8,290 nt of DNA from Terriglobia bacterium (GTDB lineage: Bacteria > Acidobacteriota > Terriglobia > UBA7540), in NCBI GenBank assembly GCA_030040295.1, contig JASHTZ010000066.1:1-8290 (forward strand), read 5' to 3'. The position numbers were made by a program, and so were the translations under genes. Positions 5,581-8,290 of this stretch are shown here, one piece after another (within the stretch, counting starts at the first letter, position 1; every line of letters begins with the position of its first letter). The notes beneath the pieces were generated by a model. The model was not told the origin of the DNA, made no database searches, and saw only the letters and a program-made list of their open reading frames with translations.

Positions 5581-6474
5581 TTAGCGAATCAAGTATGCCC
5601 CCGCCAGCCCCAAATGGCCAACCATCATCATCATGTACATGTGGTGCCAGGAGGGATGGTTTTCGCCCTCGGTAACCAGCCGGTGCGGGTCCTTGTTAAT
5701 CAAGTAAGCCACGTAACCACCCCAGACGAGCATGATAACGCTCAGCACCAAGATGGCCGCGGGATTACCGCTCAGCACGTGCAGCGCGAGCCCGAGCGGC
5801 AACATCAGCCAGGGCAGAATGAACGACGGTGTGATGGCGCGGGCGCTCCACGTGGCGCCGAACTTTACCGGCAAGGTGATGCATCCGGCCGCTCGGTCGC
5901 CTTCGATATCGGCGAAATCCTTGGTGGTGGTCGCGCCTAGCAGAAATACCAGATAAATCGACCCGATGTACCACGGTTCAATCGAGCTCAACACTGTGGC
6001 CACGGCCGCCCAACCCGCCACTTTTAGGAGGCATCCACGAATGAGTGCAATGATCAAATTTGATCCGATGGGATGGCGCTTCAATCGCACCGGGGGCGCG
6101 GAGTACGCGAACGTGGAGATTGCCGCAATGACGTAGATCACGAAGGTCTGAAGATTCACCACCCATACCATCGCCAGCGCCAGAACGTAAGCCGCAGCGC
6201 TGAAGACCCACGCCTGGCGAAGCGTGAGCGCGCCCGAGGGAAGCGGCCGGTGCGGTTTGTTGATACGATCGTTGGTGAGGTCGCAAATCTGGTTCAGCCC
6301 GTTGGAAGCGGCATTCAGAACGCCCGCGGCCAGCACTGCCAGTCCGACATGAAGAACGTTGAAGGAAGCGCGCGTGGCTCCATAGCCCAAGAGCGCGCCG
6401 GAAAAGATTCCGGTCATGGGAGGAACCAGCGTAAACGGACGGGAAAAAGTCCAATAAGTTCGCAGGGAGCTCAT
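5581..6474 (-). CDS. UbiA-superfamily prenyltransferase
   Basis: Integral membrane protein of 297 residues with about eight or nine predicted helices, normal for the family. These enzymes transfer a prenyl group from a prenyl diphosphate to an aromatic or polar acceptor at the membrane, using Mg2+. The first Asp-rich motif is NQICDLTND (61-69, the NxxxDxxxD form), followed by RINKPHRPLPSG. The second is KDFADIEGDR (185-194), then LPVKFG. The conserved loop YSAPPVRLKR is at 124-133. The NQxxD and KDxxDIEGD forms recall homogentisate phytyltransferases and chlorophyll or digeranylgeranylglyceryl-phosphate synthases. They differ from the NDYFD type of MenA and UbiA quinone enzymes, so I give no symbol. 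It is the first gene of a cluster with the SDR and the kinase fusion, which could supply its prenyl diphosphate. No Shine-Dalgarno sequence precedes the ATG at 6474. The acceptor cannot be predicted. Confidence 0.9.
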   Translation of the reverse strand: MSSLRTYWTFSRPFTLVPPMTGIFSGALLGYGATRASFNVLHVGLAVLAAGVLNAASNGLNQICDLTNDRINKPHRPLPSGALTLRQAWVFSAAAYVLALAMVWVVNLQTFVIYVIAAISTFAYSAPPVRLKRHPIGSNLIIALIRGCLLKVAGWAAVATVLSSIEPWYIGSIYLVFLLGATTTKDFADIEGDRAAGCITLPVKFGATWSARAITPSFILPWLMLPLGLALHVLSGNPAAILVLSVIMLVWGGYVAYLINKDPHRLVTEGENHPSWHHMYMMMMVGHLGLAGAYLIR

Positions 6475-6482
6475 CTGGGCGT

Positions 6483-6511
6483 ATTTTCAGGCTTCGGTGA
6501 AGATGTGACAA
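6483..6511 (-). promoter_or_regulatory. Possible promoter of the ubiA-SDR-kinase cluster (near-leaderless)
   Basis: The minus strand has TTGTCA (6511-6506; 5 of 6) and GAAAAT (6488-6483; 4 of 6) with a 17-base spacer. The -10 box ends 8 bases before the ATG at 6474, so the transcript would be leaderless or nearly so. This agrees with the absence of a Shine-Dalgarno sequence. No other candidate was seen between the start codon and the inverted repeat. Confidence 0.4.
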
Positions 6512-6547
6512 GAGGAAAAGAGTGGGAGGTGGGAGGTCGTGGGTCTG

Positions 6548-6612
6548 TAGCGCGGGTGTCCCCACCCGCGTTTGCGATTGACGACAAGGGGCGGGTGGGG
6601 ACGCCCGCGCTA
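6548..6612. repeat. Long inverted repeat in the divergent promoter region
   Basis: Two 22-base arms (6548-6569, starting TAGCGCGGGTG; 6591-6612, ending CCCGCGCTA) match at 21 positions, with a 21-base spacer. The single mismatch is a T/G pair that would be a U-G wobble in RNA. The left arm also folds alone as CGCGGGTG-TCCC-CACCCGCG (6551-6570), and the right arm has GCGGG/CCCGC. It sits between the divergently transcribed ubiA and zinc-ribbon genes, with short G-rich direct repeats (GTGGGAGGTGGGAGGT) beside it at about 6522-6537. GC-rich elements of this look are typically dispersed in such genomes, but copy number cannot be seen here. Confidence 0.75.
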
Positions 6613-6627
6613 AAACTGGCGGCGTTC

Positions 6628-6656
6628 TTGACACGCTTGCGACGCTGCGCCATTCT
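6628..6656 (+). promoter_or_regulatory. Possible promoter of the zinc-ribbon gene
   Basis: A perfect TTGACA (6628-6633) is followed after 17 bases by a weak -10 box, CATTCT (6651-6656; 3 of 6). The ATG at 6666 comes 9 bases after the -10, so the mRNA would have almost no leader. No Shine-Dalgarno sequence is present, which is consistent with this. Confidence 0.45.
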
Positions 6657-6665
6657 GAACTCACC

Positions 6666-6989
6666 ATGACGCTTGCGCCGATCTCCGTTGCCTGCCCGCA
6701 ATGCGGCTCCGCCGACGTGCTCTATTCCTGCAAGCCGGAGTGCTGCTACAACCACGTCTGCAACCGTTGCTACACCACGTTCGAGCTAGAGACGACGCGG
6801 GTGGGAGAAGTTAAGGAGAATTTTGAAGTCCCGCCGGACCCCGACCCCAGCGCCCCCACCGCGCCCTGCGCGCGCTGCCACGAGCCGAAGGTTTTCGCAA
6901 TTAGCAACGTGGGCCCGCCGCAGCAATTCGTGTGCGCGGCGTGCAAGGCGCTGCTTACGCTCGGATACACGGAGATTGCGCCGGCATGA
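6666..6989 (+). CDS. Small protein with two zinc-ribbon-like Cys clusters, function unknown
   Basis: A 107-residue protein with 11 cysteines. The N-terminal part has CPQC (10-13), then Cys22, Cys26-Cys27 and CNRC (32-35), followed by YTTFELETT, a layout like a zinc ribbon with extra cysteines in the loop. A Pro-rich linker (PPDPDPSAPTAP, 56-67) leads to a second CxxC pair, CARC (68-71) and CAAC (90-93), spaced as a normal zinc ribbon. The protein appears soluble, with no signal peptide or membrane segment. Such ribbons bind nucleic acid or protein partners, but I recognise no specific family. It is transcribed divergently from the ubiA cluster across an inverted repeat, and lies 76 bases before vapB. 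The dense, paired cysteines make it very likely a real gene. Translation from ATG 6666 lacks a Shine-Dalgarno sequence. Confidence 0.8.
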   Translation: MTLAPISVACPQCGSADVLYSCKPECCYNHVCNRCYTTFELETTRVGEVKENFEVPPDPDPSAPTAPCARCHEPKVFAISNVGPPQQFVCAACKALLTLGYTEIAPA

Positions 6990-7030
6990 GCGGCTTCGGC
7001 TGGCAGGACTTCCAGCCTCAGACCTTCTGA

Positions 7031-7059
7031 TTGCGCGATACACCATCTTGGTGTATTTT
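7031..7059 (+). promoter_or_regulatory. vapBC promoter with overlapping palindromic operator
   Basis: A perfect palindrome, ATACACCA-TCT-TGGTGTAT (7038-7056), lies directly before vapB. A candidate promoter overlaps it: TTGCGC (7031-7036), a 17-base spacer, and TATTTT (7054-7059). The hexamers are weak, 3 and 4 of 6. The palindrome fills the spacer and enters the -10 box, the expected place for the ribbon-helix-helix VapB (with VapC) to bind and repress its own operon. The palindrome is certain; its role is inferred from known vapBC autoregulation. Confidence 0.65.
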
Positions 7060-7065
7060 ATGTGT

Positions 7066-7263
7066 ATGCGAACAAACATCAACATCGACGACCGCTTACT
7101 CGCTCGAGCCCGCAAGTTAACGCGCCTGCACACCAAGCGCGAAATCGTCCACAAGGCGCTCGAAACGCTTGTACAAAGTGAAGCGCGGAAAGGCATCTTG
7201 CTCTACCGCGGCAGCGGGATTTGGAGAGGGGACCTGAAAGCCCTGCGGAGAGACCGCGCTTGA
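7066..7263 (+). CDS. vapB: VapB-type antitoxin
   Basis: A 65-residue antitoxin of a type II toxin-antitoxin pair. The N-terminus is a ribbon-helix-helix DNA-binding domain: beta strand RTNINID (2-8), first helix DRLLARARKLT, turn with TKRE (23-26), second helix IVHKALETLV. The C-terminal tail GSGIWRGDLKALRRDR (49-64) is the usual VapB segment that wraps around the toxin. Two in-frame ATGs exist, at 7060 and 7066, the first adding only Met-Cys. I prefer 7066 because homologues start with M-R-T and a leaderless transcript would begin about there. There is no Shine-Dalgarno sequence. It overlaps vapC by two bases and would be autoregulated through the palindrome just upstream. Confidence 0.9.
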   Translation: MRTNINIDDRLLARARKLTRLHTKREIVHKALETLVQSEARKGILLYRGSGIWRGDLKALRRDRA

Positions 7264-7640
7264 TCCTGGTCGATACTTCCGTATGGATCGATTTTTTCAA
7301 CTCGTCGCAAGGGCCGGCTGGGAACGAGATGGAGAGACTGATTCGGTCGAACGCACCCCTGGCTCTCACCGGGCTGGTGGTCGTCGAGGTTTTGCAGGGG
7401 CTCCGGCGAGATATTGATCCCGTCGCCGACCTACTGGCACGCTGGCCTTTGATCGAGCCAGGCGGCTTCACCACTTATGCGGAAGCGGCACGGATATCCC
7501 GCCAGGCGCGGGCACGCGGCGCTACTGTTTCCACAGTGGATACCTTGATTGCCGCCGTGGCACTGGAATTTGGCGCAACGCTCTTTACCCTGGATCAAGA
7601 CTTTCGGCAGCTCGCCTTCACCGGCCTTCAAGTTTATTAA
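7260..7640 (+). CDS. vapC: VapC-type PIN-domain toxin ribonuclease
   Basis: A Mg2+-dependent endoribonuclease that cleaves specific RNAs when free of VapB. At 126 residues it is a complete PIN domain. It starts M-ILVDTSVWIDFF, with the acidic residues Asp5, Glu43 (VVVEVLQGL), Asp94 (TVDTLIA) and Asp112/Asp114 (LDQDF) in the expected order, so the active site looks intact. I chose the TTG at 7260: it shares bases with the vapB TGA (TTGA), has GGAGAG 7 bases upstream, and gives the standard VapC N-terminus. The ATG at 7221 would add 13 unrelated residues inside vapB. Its TAA overlaps the stop of the convergent TonB-family gene by four bases. The family is certain; the RNA target is unknown. Confidence 0.93.
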   Translation: MILVDTSVWIDFFNSSQGPAGNEMERLIRSNAPLALTGLVVVEVLQGLRRDIDPVADLLARWPLIEPGGFTTYAEAARISRQARARGATVSTVDTLIAAVALEFGATLFTLDQDFRQLAFTGLQVY

Positions 7641-8290
7641 AACAATCGGAAGCTGACTTCCACCTCGACTTGCACGGGCACGGGTACGCCTTGTCGCAGC
7701 CCCGGCTTGAATTTCCAAGTGCTCACCGTTTTCACTGCTTCCTCATCTAAATGCATGCCCAAAGGCTTCACCACGCGGACGTTTCGCACGTTGCCCTGCG
7801 CGTCAACGATGATTAACAAGAGCACGGTTCCCTGGAATTTTGCCTTGCGGGCGTCTTCGGAATAGGCAGGTTCAGGCGAGTATATCGGAACAGGCTCGCT
7901 GACCTCTCCGCCAACGCTGAACGCACCTCCGCAGCATCCGCCGTTCTCACCGGGGCCTGCGCCGGGACCGCTCCCGGGCCCGATTCCAGTTCCCTTGCCT
8001 GAACCGATAACCGCGCCAGTGCCCGGACCCGGTGATGCCGGCCCTGCGATGCCATAGGGATCGCCCCAGGGCATATCCAGCTTCATTGCCGGAAGTTTCA
8101 GCTCCGGGGGACCGACCAGCGTCGCAGGCGCGGAAAGAGGCGGCGGGACGCGTGGAATAACGGCTAAAGGTGGAGCGACCTGCACTTGGGAGAAGGGCGG
8201 AAGAGCTCCGCGCGTGGCGGGGCGCGGCACTCGCATGCCGCTGCCTCCACCTCCGTGAGTCGCATCGGCCTTGCCGTGGAGTTCCGGAGG
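7637..8290 (-). CDS. TonB-family protein, C-terminal part (5' end outside window)
   Basis: Open frame of 217 residues entering from the right edge; the ATG at 8236 is internal and not the start. The visible order, counted from the edge, is: a His/Gly stretch (HGKADATHGGGGSG, 5-18), a Pro-rich segment rich in PP and VP pairs (to about 80), a Gly/Pro linker containing GGCCGG (117-122), then a TonB C-terminal domain (about 131-217). That domain carries PEPAYSEDARKAKFQGTVLL, VDAQGNVRNVRVVKPLG, LDEEAVKTVSTWKFKPG and a final F-R-L-F. Such domains contact TonB boxes of outer-membrane receptors in the periplasm and pass on energy from ExbBD. The membrane anchor would lie outside the window, so an M56/BlaR-type sensor with a TonB tail is possible. 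No exbB or exbD is visible here. Confidence 0.88.
   Translation of the reverse strand, partial: PPELHGKADATHGGGGSGMRVPRPATRGALPPFSQVQVAPPLAVIPRVPPPLSAPATLVGPPELKLPAMKLDMPWGDPYGIAGPASPGPGTGAVIGSGKGTGIGPGSGPGAGPGENGGCCGGAFSVGGEVSEPVPIYSPEPAYSEDARKAKFQGTVLLLIIVDAQGNVRNVRVVKPLGMHLDEEAVKTVSTWKFKPGLRQGVPVPVQVEVEVSFRLF

Noticed and set aside
5581..6474. UbiA protein as chlorophyll synthase or MenA
   Set aside because: No (bacterio)chlorophyll genes are nearby. The NQxxD and KDxxDIEGD motifs differ from MenA and quinone-type UbiA and do not settle on ChlG, so a specific name would be a guess.
6073..6669. 198-codon plus-strand open frame ending near the zinc-ribbon start
   Set aside because: Antisense to the UbiA gene and running through the inverted repeat; not protein-like.
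6999..7018. Hairpin GGCTGG...CCAGCC as terminator of the zinc-ribbon gene
   Set aside because: The stem is only 6 bp with an 8-base loop and no T-run follows, so it is too weak to call.
7221..7259. ATG start at 7221 for vapC
   Set aside because: It lies within vapB and adds residues atypical of VapC. TTG 7260 has GGAGAG upstream and the normal stop/start overlap.

Overview
The window is GC-rich chromosomal DNA from a bacterium. Gene content and style fit a soil-type Acidobacteriota (Terriglobia-like) genome: a TonB-family protein with a long Pro/Gly-rich linker, several genes without Shine-Dalgarno sequences, and abundant palindromic intergenic repeats. That placement is an inference. No rRNA, tRNA, CRISPR array or transposase is visible.

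Layout. Positions 1-615 (minus) hold the N-terminal two thirds of a type I mannose-6-phosphate isomerase that runs off the left edge. Positions 616-996 are a gene-free gap packed with palindromes. Positions 997-2172 (minus) encode a class I PLP-dependent aspartate-type aminotransferase. Positions 2173-2540 are a second palindrome-rich gap containing a diverged direct copy of the first gap's repeat. Positions 2541-3035 (minus) are coaD, with its own promoter. Positions 3156-6474 (minus) are a compact three-gene cluster, in transcription order: a UbiA-superfamily prenyltransferase, an extended SDR oxidoreductase, and a membrane protein that fuses a phytol/dolichol-kinase-like half to a DUF92 (VTE6-like prenyl-phosphate kinase) half. 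On the plus strand come a small zinc-ribbon protein (6666-6989) and a vapBC toxin-antitoxin pair (7066-7640). The vapC stop overlaps the stop of a convergent TonB-family gene (minus, 7637-8290) that leaves the window at its 5' end.

The most interesting system is the 3156-6474 cluster. The fused protein looks able to carry out both phosphorylations that turn a free isoprenoid alcohol (phytol, geranylgeraniol or farnesol type) into its diphosphate. The SDR belongs to a broad group that includes prenol dehydrogenases. The UbiA protein would use the resulting prenyl diphosphate. Together they suggest an isoprenoid-alcohol salvage and prenyl-transfer pathway, in a window with no sign of photosynthesis genes. 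The end product is unknown.

The second point of note is the repeat pair around the aminotransferase gene. Both copies share several sequence blocks in the same order and end in TRATCCGTTGGG. In that block the TAA of the aminotransferase gene and the TGA of coaD occupy the same position.
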